Positions 54,099 to 63,203 of a stretch of DNA of 64,000 nt are shown here, piece after piece. Position 1 is the first letter of the stretch. Each line of letters begins with the position of its first letter. The stretch spans positions 61,019 to 125,018 of the forward strand of contig NZ_MPHJ01000014.1 of the NCBI RefSeq assembly GCF_001957125.1. Direction: 5' to 3'. This stretch comes from Shewanella sp. UCD-KL12. Its GTDB lineage: Bacteria; Pseudomonadota; Gammaproteobacteria; Enterobacterales; Shewanellaceae. Under the pieces are notes generated by a model that saw nothing but the letters and a program-made list of their open reading frames with translations, ran no database searches and was not told where the DNA came from. A program made the translations under genes and the position numbers.

Positions 54099-54115
54099 TG
54101 CACCATTTCAGTGCA
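54099..54115 (+). promoter_or_regulatory. NtrC binding site 2 upstream of glnA
   Basis: TGCACCATTTCAGTGCA, outer arms TGCAC/GTGCA intact. Centred 39 bp from site 1 and about 75 bp upstream of the -24 box, as expected for an enhancer. Confidence 0.78.
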
Positions 54116-54178
54116 AAATATCATAAACCTTGGCTTCACTCCTTTTCGGTTCCCTTAAAAATCATAAAGTTACGTTTT

Positions 54179-54195
54179 TGGCACGAGTCTAGCTT
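54179..54195 (+). promoter_or_regulatory. Sigma-54 promoter of glnA
   Basis: TGGCACGAGTCTAGCTT matches TGGCAC-N5-TTGC with one change; GG at -24 and GC at -12 have correct spacing. It lies about 85 bp before the glnA start. Confidence 0.82.
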
Positions 54196-54277
54196 ATTGA
54201 AGTTAGAATCGCATAAAAGCGCTAATGAAGTTTAAAATAAATAAGGGCTTACCCTTTACCCTACTCGGAGACTTAGA

Positions 54278-55687
54278 ATGTCAGCTGAATCAGTTTTACA
54301 ACAACTCGAAGAATTAGAAGTTAAGTTTGTTGATCTACGCTTTACCGATACTCGTGGTAAAGAACAACACGTATCAATTCCATCTCATCAAGTTGATGCC
54401 GACTTTTTTGAAGACGGTAAGATGTTCGATGGTTCTTCAATCTCAGGTTGGAAAGGCATTAACGAATCAGACATGGTATTGATGCCAGATGCAGCAAGCT
54501 TTGTTCTTGATCCATTTACAGCTGAAACCACTGCTAACATTCGTTGCGATATCTTAAACCCTGGCACTATGACTGGTTACAACCGTGACCCACGCTCTAT
54601 TGCTAAGAAAGCTGAAGAGTATTTACGCTCTACAGGTATCGCAGATACCGTGTTAATTGGTCCAGAGCCAGAGTTCTTCCTTTTTGATGATGTTAAGTAC
54701 GGCGCTGACATGTCAGGTTGCTTCTACAAGGTAGATGCCGAAGAAGCTTCATGGAATTCAGGTACACACTATGATGAAGGCAACACAGGTCACCGTCCTG
54801 GCGTTAAAGGTGGTTACTTCCCAGTAGCACCTGTTGATTCATCACAAGATCTTCGCAGCGCTATGTGTCTAGTACTTGAAGAGATGGGCCAAGTTGTAGA
54901 AGCGCATCACCATGAAGTTGCAACAGCTGGTCAAAACGAGATCGCAACTCGCTTTAATACACTGACACTTAAGGCCGATGAAGTTCAGGTTCTTAAATAT
55001 GTTATCCATAACGTTGCTCACGCTTACGGTAAAACAGCAACCTTTATGCCTAAGCCAATTGTTGGTGATAACGGTAGTGGTATGCACGTTCACCAGTCTC
55101 TTGCTAAAGACGGCGTAAACCTATTTGCCGGTGATAAGTACGGTGGATTGAGTGAAACAGCACTATTCTACATTGGTGGTATTATTAAGCACGCGCGTGC
55201 AATCAACGCTTTTGCTAACCCATCAACTAACTCATACAAGCGTCTTATCCCGCATTTCGAAGCGCCTGTAATGTTGGCTTACTCTGCAGCTAACCGCTCA
55301 GCTTCAATCCGTATTCCAATGGTACCAAGTGCTAAAGCACGTCGTATTGAGTTACGTTTTGGTGACCCAATGGCTAACCCATACCTAGCATTCTCTGCAA
55401 TGCTTATGGCTGGCCTTGACGGTATCCAGAACAAGATCCACCCAGGTGAAGCAATGGATAAAGATCTATATGATCTTCCACCTGAAGAAGCTGCTGAAAT
55501 TCCAACAGTTGCAACTTCGCTTGAAAACGCACTTGAGTGTCTTGATGCTGACCGTGAATTCTTGACTCGTGGCGAAGTATTCAGCAACGATTTCATCGAT
55601 TCATATATTAAGCTTAAGTCTGAAGATGTTGAGCGCGTTAACCAAACAACTCACCCAGTTGAATTCGAGCTTTACTACAGCTTGTAA
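54278..55687 (+). CDS. glnA: Glutamine synthetase, type I (GSI-beta)
   Basis: 469 residues, the enteric length. Catalytic segments FDGSSISGWKGINESDM, the GPEPEFFLFDD metal ligands, HHHEVATAGQNEI, the ATP-binding KPIVGDNGSGMHVHQSL and NPSTNSYKRLIPHFEAPV. The DKDLYDLPPEE loop holds the Tyr that is adenylylated by GlnE in this subtype. Makes glutamine from glutamate and ammonia. Control by sigma-54 and NtrC is indicated by sites upstream. ACTCGGAG precedes the start. Confidence 0.98.
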   Translation: MSAESVLQQLEELEVKFVDLRFTDTRGKEQHVSIPSHQVDADFFEDGKMFDGSSISGWKGINESDMVLMPDAASFVLDPFTAETTANIRCDILNPGTMTGYNRDPRSIAKKAEEYLRSTGIADTVLIGPEPEFFLFDDVKYGADMSGCFYKVDAEEASWNSGTHYDEGNTGHRPGVKGGYFPVAPVDSSQDLRSAMCLVLEEMGQVVEAHHHEVATAGQNEIATRFNTLTLKADEVQVLKYVIHNVAHAYGKTATFMPKPIVGDNGSGMHVHQSLAKDGVNLFAGDKYGGLSETALFYIGGIIKHARAINAFANPSTNSYKRLIPHFEAPVMLAYSAANRSASIRIPMVPSAKARRIELRFGDPMANPYLAFSAMLMAGLDGIQNKIHPGEAMDKDLYDLPPEEAAEIPTVATSLENALECLDADREFLTRGEVFSNDFIDSYIKLKSEDVERVNQTTHPVEFELYYSL

Positions 55688-55731
55688 TCCCTATGTGAGA
55701 ACGCCATCGCACTAAGTCGATAGCGAAGTTG

Positions 55732-55759
55732 AAAACCCTAGCCATTGCTAGGGTTTTTT
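55732..55759 (+). terminator. Rho-independent terminator after glnA
   Basis: Perfect 11-bp stem AAAACCCTAGC/GCTAGGGTTTT with CATT loop and a T-run to 55759. Confidence 0.93.
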
Positions 55760-55930
55760 ATGCCTGTCTTTAAGGCGCGCTTCCTGATCAATCCCTCTTA
55801 AAATATAAGCCAGAGGCACTCTGAATTGATTACAGTATTGATGCAATTAGCATAAATTTGACTCCCAACTTCTGCTTAAGTTAGTTTGAAGCCAGTCCCC
55901 TTTATTCACTCGGCTTTTTAAACTCGTTAA

Positions 55931-57163
55931 ATGGATTTTCATATGTGGAACAAACTTCAGCCTTACCGCTCTTCAATCATCTTACTTGCCGCACTTTCTC
56001 TTGGTGGTGTGACTGGTATTATAATTCCAGACATTGCGTTGAAGCTGAAACCCATAGGACAGATATTCCTTAACCTGCTGTTTATGATCATCGTGCCATT
56101 AGTCGCGATCAGTGTGACCTCCTCTATCGCTCGTATGACAGACCTAAAAAAGTTAGGTGCCATTCTTGTCTCAATCTTGCTGGTCTCTATTGCTATGGCA
56201 ATCGTTCCTGCTGTTGGCATCATTGGCTTAGCCACGATATTCGACCCTGCACAAGGCGTTGTATTAGATCTCAAGCAAAGCGTTGAACTCGGCTCAGGTA
56301 ATATGGACTTTGTGAGCTTATTAACCACTAATGATTTTATTGGTTTACTGTCTAAATCTAATATTCTGGCACTGATCATCATGTCAGTGATCTCAGGTAT
56401 TGCCATAGGTCAATCAGGCAAAGATGGTGAAAAGGTTTCAGCTATGCTCGATAGCCTCAACACCGTCACTCTAAAAGTAGTATCTATTGTCATGCTTGCA
56501 GCCCCCATAGGTTTAGGCGCATTCTTTGCCTCAACGATGGCCAGTCAAGATCCACAACTCCTGCAAACCTTTGCCCGTGCCATCGCCCTATTCTTTATCG
56601 CCGCCGTTAGCTACTTCACTTTAGGAAGTAGCTTTTATGCTTGGCTAGGAGGTGGAACCAGCGGCGTTAAGCAGTTTTGGAAACATGCTATAGCGCCCTC
56701 AGTCACAGCACTAGGTACCAGCTCATCGCTAGCCACACTTCCGGTTAATATACGCGCTGCAAATAAGATGGGGCTTAGAGAAGATATTGCTGATATCTGC
56801 TTACCTTTATTAGTGAATTTAAATAAAGGCGGTGCATCCATGACCACAGCACTGAAGATTGTCTTTATCTACTCTCTCCTTGGTTTAGAATTTACTCCTG
56901 ATGTCTTTGCTATCACGATACTAATCTCTGTCTTGTCAGCTTTTGTCATTGGCGGTGTACCTGGCGGCGCTTTTCTAGGGGAGATTTTTATCGTTACCAC
57001 CTTAGGTTTGCCCATAGAGGTGATCCCTATCTTAATCATTATCGGTGCTGTAACAGATGCTCCTGCTACCTTAATAAATGTTATTCACGACCTCAATGCC
57101 ACTCAAATCATAGAGCGCTTGAGCCGCAAACGTTACCTTACCTCGACAGAAGCTGACACCTAG
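55931..57163 (+). CDS. Dicarboxylate/amino acid:cation symporter (DAACS/SLC1 family)
   Basis: 410 residues, eight membrane segments plus two hairpin loops. The HP1 serine motif GTSSSLATLP, the NLNKGGASMTTA segment (the usual NMDGT position reads NKGGA), and the HP2 region with a Gly-rich stretch GGVPGGAFLGE, then a DAPATLINVIHD motif in the last helix. Transports acidic or small neutral amino acids or dicarboxylates with Na+ or H+. The altered TM7 motif makes the substrate uncertain. A shorter start at 55943 is possible. Confidence 0.85.
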   Translation: MDFHMWNKLQPYRSSIILLAALSLGGVTGIIIPDIALKLKPIGQIFLNLLFMIIVPLVAISVTSSIARMTDLKKLGAILVSILLVSIAMAIVPAVGIIGLATIFDPAQGVVLDLKQSVELGSGNMDFVSLLTTNDFIGLLSKSNILALIIMSVISGIAIGQSGKDGEKVSAMLDSLNTVTLKVVSIVMLAAPIGLGAFFASTMASQDPQLLQTFARAIALFFIAAVSYFTLGSSFYAWLGGGTSGVKQFWKHAIAPSVTALGTSSSLATLPVNIRAANKMGLREDIADICLPLLVNLNKGGASMTTALKIVFIYSLLGLEFTPDVFAITILISVLSAFVIGGVPGGAFLGEIFIVTTLGLPIEVIPILIIIGAVTDAPATLINVIHDLNATQIIERLSRKRYLTSTEADT

Positions 57164-57204
57164 AATCTGTAAACGTTAACCTTAAATCGTTGCCTATCAG
57201 CGAC

Positions 57205-57239
57205 GAAAAAGCCCAAGCTAGCGACGTTAGCTTGGGCTT
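57205..57239 (-). terminator. Terminator of the subtilase gene (minus strand), perhaps bidirectional
   Basis: Perfect 12-bp arms AAGCCCAAGCTA/TAGCTTGGGCTT with a 7-nt loop; on the minus strand TTTTTCG follows. It lies between the convergent symporter and protease genes. Confidence 0.85.
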
Positions 57240-57294
57240 GCTTCAACGCAAAGCAGCGAAGATTTTACTGTAAAATCAACTTAGTCATTCCGAC

Positions 57295-59394
57295 TTAGTT
57301 ACAGCTACCGTTACTCGTCCAGACAGCCCATTGACCAGAGTTATCGGCTGGGTTTTGGTTTTCAGTCCACCAGTTAGCGGTATATTTAACATTGTTATAT
57401 GCCACCTGATCGCCAGCATTATACACAGTTGAAGCTGACCAATTAGCTAAACCATTACAACCCTGTACTTCGTCAGTGACTGTAACTGTTTGAACTTGGG
57501 TATGACTTAAACCTTGCTCGTCTTCAACCGTTAAGCTCACTTGGTAAGCACCGCTTGCACCAAAAGTATGCACAGGGCTAGTTTGGCTAGAAACACTAGC
57601 ATCACCAAACTGCCAAGCATGAGTCACAACAGCGTTGTCATCTGTAGACTGACTAGTAAAGCTTACGGTCAAACCAGATATTGAGGCATTAAAGCTGGCC
57701 ACTGGAGGCTGATTGGGATTACCGCCACCACTACACTCGCCACGATTAGCCCACACATTGGAGTAAACATCAGGCTGCGCCCCCGTTGACCACCACGTTG
57801 CTTCATATTTGCTGCTGCTATATGAAACGAGATCCCCGATGGCATACGAAGTGCTCGCATTCCAAGCGTTCAAACCATCGCAACCTTTACCGCCATCGCT
57901 GCCAATCGACACTAGGGCTGATTTACTGCTCGTTTGATTAGCCGTGTCAGTTACGGTCAGTGTTACGCTAAAATCACCATTACTGCTATAAGTGTGCACA
58001 GGGCTTGCTTGAGTTGAGGTGGTTTGATCGCCAAAGTCCCAATAGTAACCGCTTATGCCATTATCATCGCTAGAGGCATCACTAAAGCTCACCGTACTGC
58101 CATTAACTGCTACATTAAAGTTGGCAACTGGTGGCTGATCCCCCCCGCCGCCATCACCACAACTGCTAGTCTGCAAGTAATCATAAGCAGCTTTGGCTTT
58201 TACAATACCATAGCCGTAGGAAGTATCCCGACCCGCACTGCCACGATCTTCAGCAGTAGCATTTAATGCGTTACGAATTTCAGTAGGTGTACAGCTTGGG
58301 AAATGACTCCAAACCAGTGCTGCAACCCCTGCAACATGAGGCGTAGCCATTGAAGTACCACTAATAGACTTATAGCCACCATTATTCCAGGTTGAATTAA
58401 CATCAACCCCTGGCGCGGCAATTTCTACCTGTGAATTATATTGAGAAAATGACGCTTTAGTCCCTGAACTATCAACCGCAGCCACAGACATTACTTCATC
58501 ATATGATGCCGGATATGACATAGTGCTGTTACCATCATTTCCCGCTGCAGCAATGCTCAACACACCTTGGCTGGTAGCATTGGCAAACGCTTGTCGCTCT
58601 GCAGATGATGAAGCACCGCCACCTAAGCTCATGCTGATCACATCAGCACCAGCTGCCACACATTGGTTAACGGCAGCAACCATGTCAGAGCCATAAGCCC
58701 AGCTACCACTGTCATCAAACACCTTAACAATATGCAAACCGACTAATCCAGACGGGTTAACACCTACCACACCTTGATTATTGCCACCAATGGCTGCAAT
58801 AGTACCCGCAACATGCGTACCATGACCGTTACCATCACTGTACCAGTTACCAGTATCATTACTGCCATATCCATCGTCTCCAGTCACGCCGTCACTGGGT
58901 AAATCACTATGGCCTCGAGTATAACCAGTGTCTGTAATACACACCTTTCGATTAGCTGTTTGACTGTCCGAAACTAAATTAGCCTGTACCATGCCAATAC
59001 CATAAGGCGATGATTCGGCCATCAGATAACGTTTGGGGTCGACTTCAACCAGTGCAACATTCGGATCTGTGGACAAGGCTTGATATTGTTCACTATCAAG
59101 CATAACTGCCATTGCATTGATTTGTGGCAGCGACAGAACCACTTCAGCACTAACATCAGCTGCAGTTTGTTGCATCAGATCGACTTTAGCTTGGGTAACA
59201 GCAGCCGGCGAAGACTTGCCCTGCTGTAAGCTAATAATACTGCGATCGGTCATCTGCACTATAAAGCGTTGTGCTTGTTTCTCAATAACAGTAGGTTGCA
59301 CCAAGTTTTGGGTTTGAGCATTAACGGCTGCGGCAACAAGACTCAGGGTAAAAGCTGCTGCCAAAGGGAGTTTTTGTTTATTTATTGTTTTCAT
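57295..59394 (-). CDS. Secreted subtilisin-like serine protease with duplicated PKD-CBM5/12 modules
   Basis: 699 residues. Signal peptide (1-26, ending NAQ), inhibitor I9-type propeptide (about 35-125), S8 catalytic domain (about 130-410) with Asp155 (CITDTGY), His191 (GNGHGTHVAGT), Asn286 (AAGNDG) and Ser348 (GTSMATPHVAG). Then PKD (421-497), chitin-binding CBM5/12-like (505-553), PKD (562-638) and CBM5/12-like (646-698). The second half is thus a tandem duplication of a PKD-CBM unit of about 140 residues. Likely a type II-secreted protease that binds chitin or similar particles. AAGG lies six or seven bases before the start, within a hairpin. Confidence 0.93.
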   Translation of the reverse strand: MKTINKQKLPLAAAFTLSLVAAAVNAQTQNLVQPTVIEKQAQRFIVQMTDRSIISLQQGKSSPAAVTQAKVDLMQQTAADVSAEVVLSLPQINAMAVMLDSEQYQALSTDPNVALVEVDPKRYLMAESSPYGIGMVQANLVSDSQTANRKVCITDTGYTRGHSDLPSDGVTGDDGYGSNDTGNWYSDGNGHGTHVAGTIAAIGGNNQGVVGVNPSGLVGLHIVKVFDDSGSWAYGSDMVAAVNQCVAAGADVISMSLGGGASSSAERQAFANATSQGVLSIAAAGNDGNSTMSYPASYDEVMSVAAVDSSGTKASFSQYNSQVEIAAPGVDVNSTWNNGGYKSISGTSMATPHVAGVAALVWSHFPSCTPTEIRNALNATAEDRGSAGRDTSYGYGIVKAKAAYDYLQTSSCGDGGGGDQPPVANFNVAVNGSTVSFSDASSDDNGISGYYWDFGDQTTSTQASPVHTYSSNGDFSVTLTVTDTANQTSSKSALVSIGSDGGKGCDGLNAWNASTSYAIGDLVSYSSSKYEATWWSTGAQPDVYSNVWANRGECSGGGNPNQPPVASFNASISGLTVSFTSQSTDDNAVVTHAWQFGDASVSSQTSPVHTFGASGAYQVSLTVEDEQGLSHTQVQTVTVTDEVQGCNGLANWSASTVYNAGDQVAYNNVKYTANWWTENQNPADNSGQWAVWTSNGSCN

Positions 59395-59978
59395 TGTGTA
59401 CCTTCACATTGTGTGAAGCTCGCTGTGAAAACGCGACGACTAAACACGTCAACAGGAGCCGTGTATTTACATGTAGAACAAGTAATGAAAATAACTAGTT
59501 ATTCACTTTACTCGCATTTAATTAAGCGCGAGTTTATTAACTAGTCAAACTAATTATCAGTGACTTACGGATGTTACCAGCAAAATAATTATCAAAAAAA
59601 AATGCGTAAATATTTAAGTACAATTAGAATAAATAGTCGATAAAAAGCAATTTAGTACAAGGAATCATTCACTTAGTTAGTACATTTAGACGACTTTAAC
59701 CTCAGTGGTTATTACTGTGTAAATTTTAAGCAACGAAAATACTATAACCTAAGGGAATGACTTATAGATCAAGGGTATAACTCGATTGAACCGCGAGTAC
59801 ATAAATCTGATAATCGTTGGATCTATTTTACATTCATTAGTTTCAGTTGTGATTTTCAGGAATATCGATATCCCTGATCAGCAATTTAAGTAAATAAACT
59901 AGTTAGCTTTTACCATGATTTTTAATCCAAAAACGGCTAGTCTAGTAATATTCACAACCGCGCAACAAAGGACAACTT
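59395..59978. other. Divergent intergenic region, subtilase / DUF4124 gene
   Basis: 584 bp, AT-rich, no gene seen. Contains a leader hairpin for the subtilase gene (59402-59418) and must contain both promoters. No other structure stands out. Confidence 0.55.
59402..59418 (-). promoter_or_regulatory. Leader hairpin overlapping the subtilase ribosome site
   Basis: Arms CTTCACA and TGTGAAG around TTG. On the minus strand the 3' arm runs into the GAAGG ribosome site, so the hairpin could mask it, or the dyad could be an operator. Confidence 0.5.
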
Positions 59979-60518
59979 ATGCGTACTGCAGTGATAATGG
60001 CATTACTTTTACTCACCACGCTTGCTCAGGCAGCCGTGTATAAATGGGTTGATAAGGATGGCAAGGTCCACTATTCCGATAAGCCAATTGAAAACTCTCA
60101 GGCAGTTGAATTTAAGAGCAACACCCAGAACCAGATAAAAATACAAACCCCTGCAGCTATATCATCTGAAGTCACTGAAGATGAACCCAAAGTGTCATAC
60201 CAAATTAAAATTAACTCCCCCTCAGAAGAAGAAACCATTAGGGATAACGAAGGCAACATCACTATTATGGCAACGATCTCTCCGGACTTAGCCGCAAAGC
60301 ATGTGCTAGTTCTTCTGATGGATGGTGTTGTCGTTGGTGCACCGCAAAACACTCCCATATTTAACTTAGAGAATGTTGATAGAGGCGAACATAGCTTTGT
60401 TATCAAAGCTGTTGCACAGAACGGCAAACAACTTGCATCTACCTCACCAAGAAAGATATTCCTTCACAGAGCGATAGTAAATCGTCAATCGACCCCAACA
60501 CCATTTCAGGGCGGATGA
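59979..60518 (+). CDS. DUF4124 domain periplasmic protein
   Basis: 179 residues. Signal peptide MRTAVIMALLLLTTLAQA, then AVYKWVDKDGKVHYSDKPIEN, the DUF4124 signature. The C-terminal part is beta-rich (VLVLLMDGVVVGAPQNTPIFNLENVDRGEHSFVIKAV), like an Ig fold. Such genes often precede ntrBC in related genomes; here it lies 120 bp upstream of ntrB. Function unknown. Confidence 0.85.
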   Translation: MRTAVIMALLLLTTLAQAAVYKWVDKDGKVHYSDKPIENSQAVEFKSNTQNQIKIQTPAAISSEVTEDEPKVSYQIKINSPSEEETIRDNEGNITIMATISPDLAAKHVLVLLMDGVVVGAPQNTPIFNLENVDRGEHSFVIKAVAQNGKQLASTSPRKIFLHRAIVNRQSTPTPFQGG

Positions 60519-60582
60519 GATTAAACTGTTTACTATTAATTAGTTAGATTATTCATAGGTTCTAATCTTCAGTGGAGAAAGT

Positions 60583-60619
60583 TGCACAGTGCACCAGTTT
60601 GGTGCACCATAGTGGTGCA
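60583..60619 (+). promoter_or_regulatory. Overlapping NtrC boxes immediately upstream of ntrB
   Basis: TGCACCAGTTTGGTGCA (60590-60606) and TGCACCATAGTGGTGCA (60603-60619) are both perfect 7-3-7 dyads sharing TGCA. A third, shorter dyad TGCACAGTGCA lies at 60583-60593. They end 20 bp before the start codon, a place suited to autorepression by NtrC rather than activation. Confidence 0.85.
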
Positions 60620-60639
60620 TGTATTTGCTGGGAGTGCTA

Positions 60640-61695
60640 ATGGACCTGAAACACCTGATTAATAACCTTGTTACCGCAGTCATAGTAATCGATGTCGATT
60701 TAAGGCTGTGTTATGCAAATGCAGCTGCTGAACAACTGCTAGGTATCGGTAGTCACCGATTAACTGAGCACTCATTAGCCGACAATTTTCAGCTTCTCGG
60801 GGTTAGCACTGAGTTACTCAGCAATGCCTTAAGAGATAACCAAGGTATTACAGTCAATACAGCCCCCCTTGTCACCTTAGATAATCAGCATCATACAGTC
60901 GATATAACGTTAACTCCGCTAGAGCAAGATCAAGGATTAGGCCTGCTTGAACTCAGGCAAGTTGATCAGCAACGGCGAATTCATCAACAACTGACTCTAG
61001 ATGCTCAACAGCAAGCCGCTCAATATCTCGTTAGAAACTTAGCCCATGAGATCAAAAATCCTTTAGGCGGATTGAGAGGTGCTGCGCAACTATTATCAAA
61101 AGAGCTGCAAGACCCAGAGCTAAATGAGTTCACAGACATGATTATTGAGCAAGCTGACAGGCTAAGAAACTTAGTCGATCGCTTACTGGGTCCGCAAAAA
61201 CCGACAGAACATACCCAACATAATATTCATGAAGTAATACAAAAAGTCCTTAAGCTAGTGACGATGACCTTGCCCGAGAACATTCAACTTAAACAGGATT
61301 ATGATCCCTCTATTCCCGATATAGATATGGATCCAGAGCAGCTTCAGCAAGCTGTGCTCAACATTGTCCAAAATGCGATTCAAGCCCTGGAACATGAGGA
61401 TCCTGAGTTTAAAGGTGCCGTAGTGATAAAGACCAGAACGCAGCATCAGGTAACGATTGGAACCCAGAGACATAAGCTGGTTATCGCACTGTCAATAATT
61501 GATAACGGACCGGGAATCAAAGCAGAGCTAATGGATACCTTATTTTACCCCATGGTAACAGGCAGAGATCAGGGATCTGGTTTAGGCCTTTCTATCGCGC
61601 ATAACTTTGCCAGATTACACGGAGGGAGAATTGATTGTGACTCAAAACCTGGTTTAACAGAGTTTACGATATTGCTGCCGATAGACACAAAATAG
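60640..61695 (+). CDS. glnL: Nitrogen regulation sensor kinase NtrB
   Basis: 351 residues from the ATG at 60640, with GGGAG seven bases before it; an ATG at 60619 lies inside an NtrC box. N-terminal PAS domain (about 5-115), HisKA with LVRNLAHEIKNPLGGLRGAAQLL (His136), HATPase with QNAIQALEHED and DNGPGIKAELMDTLFYPMVTGRDQGSGLGL. Soluble. Phosphorylates NtrC under nitrogen limitation and is checked by the PII protein. Followed by ntrC at 49 bp. Confidence 0.96.
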   Translation: MDLKHLINNLVTAVIVIDVDLRLCYANAAAEQLLGIGSHRLTEHSLADNFQLLGVSTELLSNALRDNQGITVNTAPLVTLDNQHHTVDITLTPLEQDQGLGLLELRQVDQQRRIHQQLTLDAQQQAAQYLVRNLAHEIKNPLGGLRGAAQLLSKELQDPELNEFTDMIIEQADRLRNLVDRLLGPQKPTEHTQHNIHEVIQKVLKLVTMTLPENIQLKQDYDPSIPDIDMDPEQLQQAVLNIVQNAIQALEHEDPEFKGAVVIKTRTQHQVTIGTQRHKLVIALSIIDNGPGIKAELMDTLFYPMVTGRDQGSGLGLSIAHNFARLHGGRIDCDSKPGLTEFTILLPIDTK

Positions 61696-61744
61696 AAAGT
61701 TTAAATGACCTAAAATCACAATAAGAAACACTGGGGAGAGCGGT

Positions 61745-63151
61745 ATGACAGAGCAAGTTTGGGTACTCGACGATGATAGCTCAATCCGCTGGGTAGTGGA
61801 GAGAGCACTAAAAGGCGCAAAGATAACGTCAACAAGTTTTGCAGCTGCAGAATCACTTTGGCAAGCGTTAGAGCAATCACAGCCAAAGGTTATCATCTCT
61901 GATATCCGTATGCCGGGGACCGACGGTCTCACTTTATTGGAAAGGCTGCAAGCACACTACCCAAACATCCCAGTGATCATAATGACCGCCCACTCAGATT
62001 TAGATAGTGCGGTCAGTGCTTATCAGGCCGGCGCCTTTGAGTATTTGCCTAAGCCCTTTGATATTGATGAAGCTATAGCCTTAGTAGAGCGAGCCCTTAC
62101 TCACTGTAATGAGCAAGTAGTTGAAACAGAAGAAGTTCAAGTCAAAGCTCCTGAAATTATAGGTGAAGCTCCTGCCATGCAGGAAGTGTTCAGAGCAATT
62201 GGTCGCCTGTCTCGATCATCTATCAGCGTATTGATCAATGGACAATCAGGAACGGGTAAAGAGTTAGTTGCTGGCGCACTACATAAACATAGTCCTCGAA
62301 AAGATAGCCCATTCATTGCAATCAATATGGCCGCAATTCCAAAGGATCTCATAGAGTCTGAGTTGTTTGGTCATGAAAAAGGGGCTTTTACCGGTGCATC
62401 AGGGATCCGCCAAGGTCGCTTTGAACAGGCTAATGGTGGCACACTCTTTCTCGACGAAATTGGTGATATGCCTTTGGATGTACAAACGAGGTTACTAAGA
62501 GTACTTGCAGATGGTCAATTTTATCGTGTCGGTGGCCACTCTCCAGTGCAAGTTGATGTGAGGATTATTGCTGCAACCCATCAGGATTTAGAACTTTTAG
62601 TACAAAAAGGCGATTTTCGAGATGACCTATTTCATAGACTGAATGTGATTAGGGTTCACCTACCAGCATTATCACAGCGCAGAGAAGATATACCTCAGCT
62701 AGCCAGGCACTTTCTAGCAACCGCAGCTAAAGAGATTGCTGTTGAGACCAAGGTACTTGCACCAGAGACTGCAGAAAAGCTATCTCAACTACCTTGGCCA
62801 GGGAATGTGAGACAGCTTGAGAATACGTGCCGCTGGCTTATGGTCATGGCTTCAGGCCAAGAGATCTTGCCTCAAGATCTACCACCTGAACTGTTAAAAG
62901 AACAGGAACAGATAAAGCTCCAAACTTCAGGTGAACCAGGTGATTGGCAACACTCATTAAGGAGCTGGATAGATCTACGACTCAAAGAGGGAGAGAGCGA
63001 TCTCTTGACCGAGGTCCAACCAGCCTTTGAACGGATACTATTAGAGACAGCACTTGAGCACACTAACGGCCACAAACAGGAAGCAGCCAAACGTCTCGGC
63101 TGGGGAAGAAACACCCTCACCCGCAAGCTCAAAGAGCTATCAATGGACTGA
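61745..63151 (+). CDS. glnG: Nitrogen regulation response regulator NtrC
   Basis: 468 residues (E. coli 469). Receiver domain with Asp53 (IISDIRMPGTDG), AAA+ domain with Walker A NGQSGTGKELVAGALH, the sigma-54 contact loop ESELFGHEKGAFTGA, Walker B GGTLFLDEIGDMP, and a Fis-type helix-turn-helix at the C-terminus (GHKQEAAKRLGWGRNTLTRKLKEL). Activates sigma-54 promoters such as that of glnA upstream. GGGGAGAG precedes the ATG. Confidence 0.97.
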   Translation: MTEQVWVLDDDSSIRWVVERALKGAKITSTSFAAAESLWQALEQSQPKVIISDIRMPGTDGLTLLERLQAHYPNIPVIIMTAHSDLDSAVSAYQAGAFEYLPKPFDIDEAIALVERALTHCNEQVVETEEVQVKAPEIIGEAPAMQEVFRAIGRLSRSSISVLINGQSGTGKELVAGALHKHSPRKDSPFIAINMAAIPKDLIESELFGHEKGAFTGASGIRQGRFEQANGGTLFLDEIGDMPLDVQTRLLRVLADGQFYRVGGHSPVQVDVRIIAATHQDLELLVQKGDFRDDLFHRLNVIRVHLPALSQRREDIPQLARHFLATAAKEIAVETKVLAPETAEKLSQLPWPGNVRQLENTCRWLMVMASGQEILPQDLPPELLKEQEQIKLQTSGEPGDWQHSLRSWIDLRLKEGESDLLTEVQPAFERILLETALEHTNGHKQEAAKRLGWGRNTLTRKLKELSMD

Positions 63152-63177
63152 TTTACATTAGTAGCTCTCACTAAAAC

Positions 63178-63203
63178 GCCTACTTAGATAAGTAGGCATT
63201 TTA
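63178..63203 (+). terminator. Rho-independent terminator after ntrC
   Basis: 8-bp stem GCCTACTT/AAGTAGGC with AGAT loop, then ATTTTATT. Confidence 0.82.
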
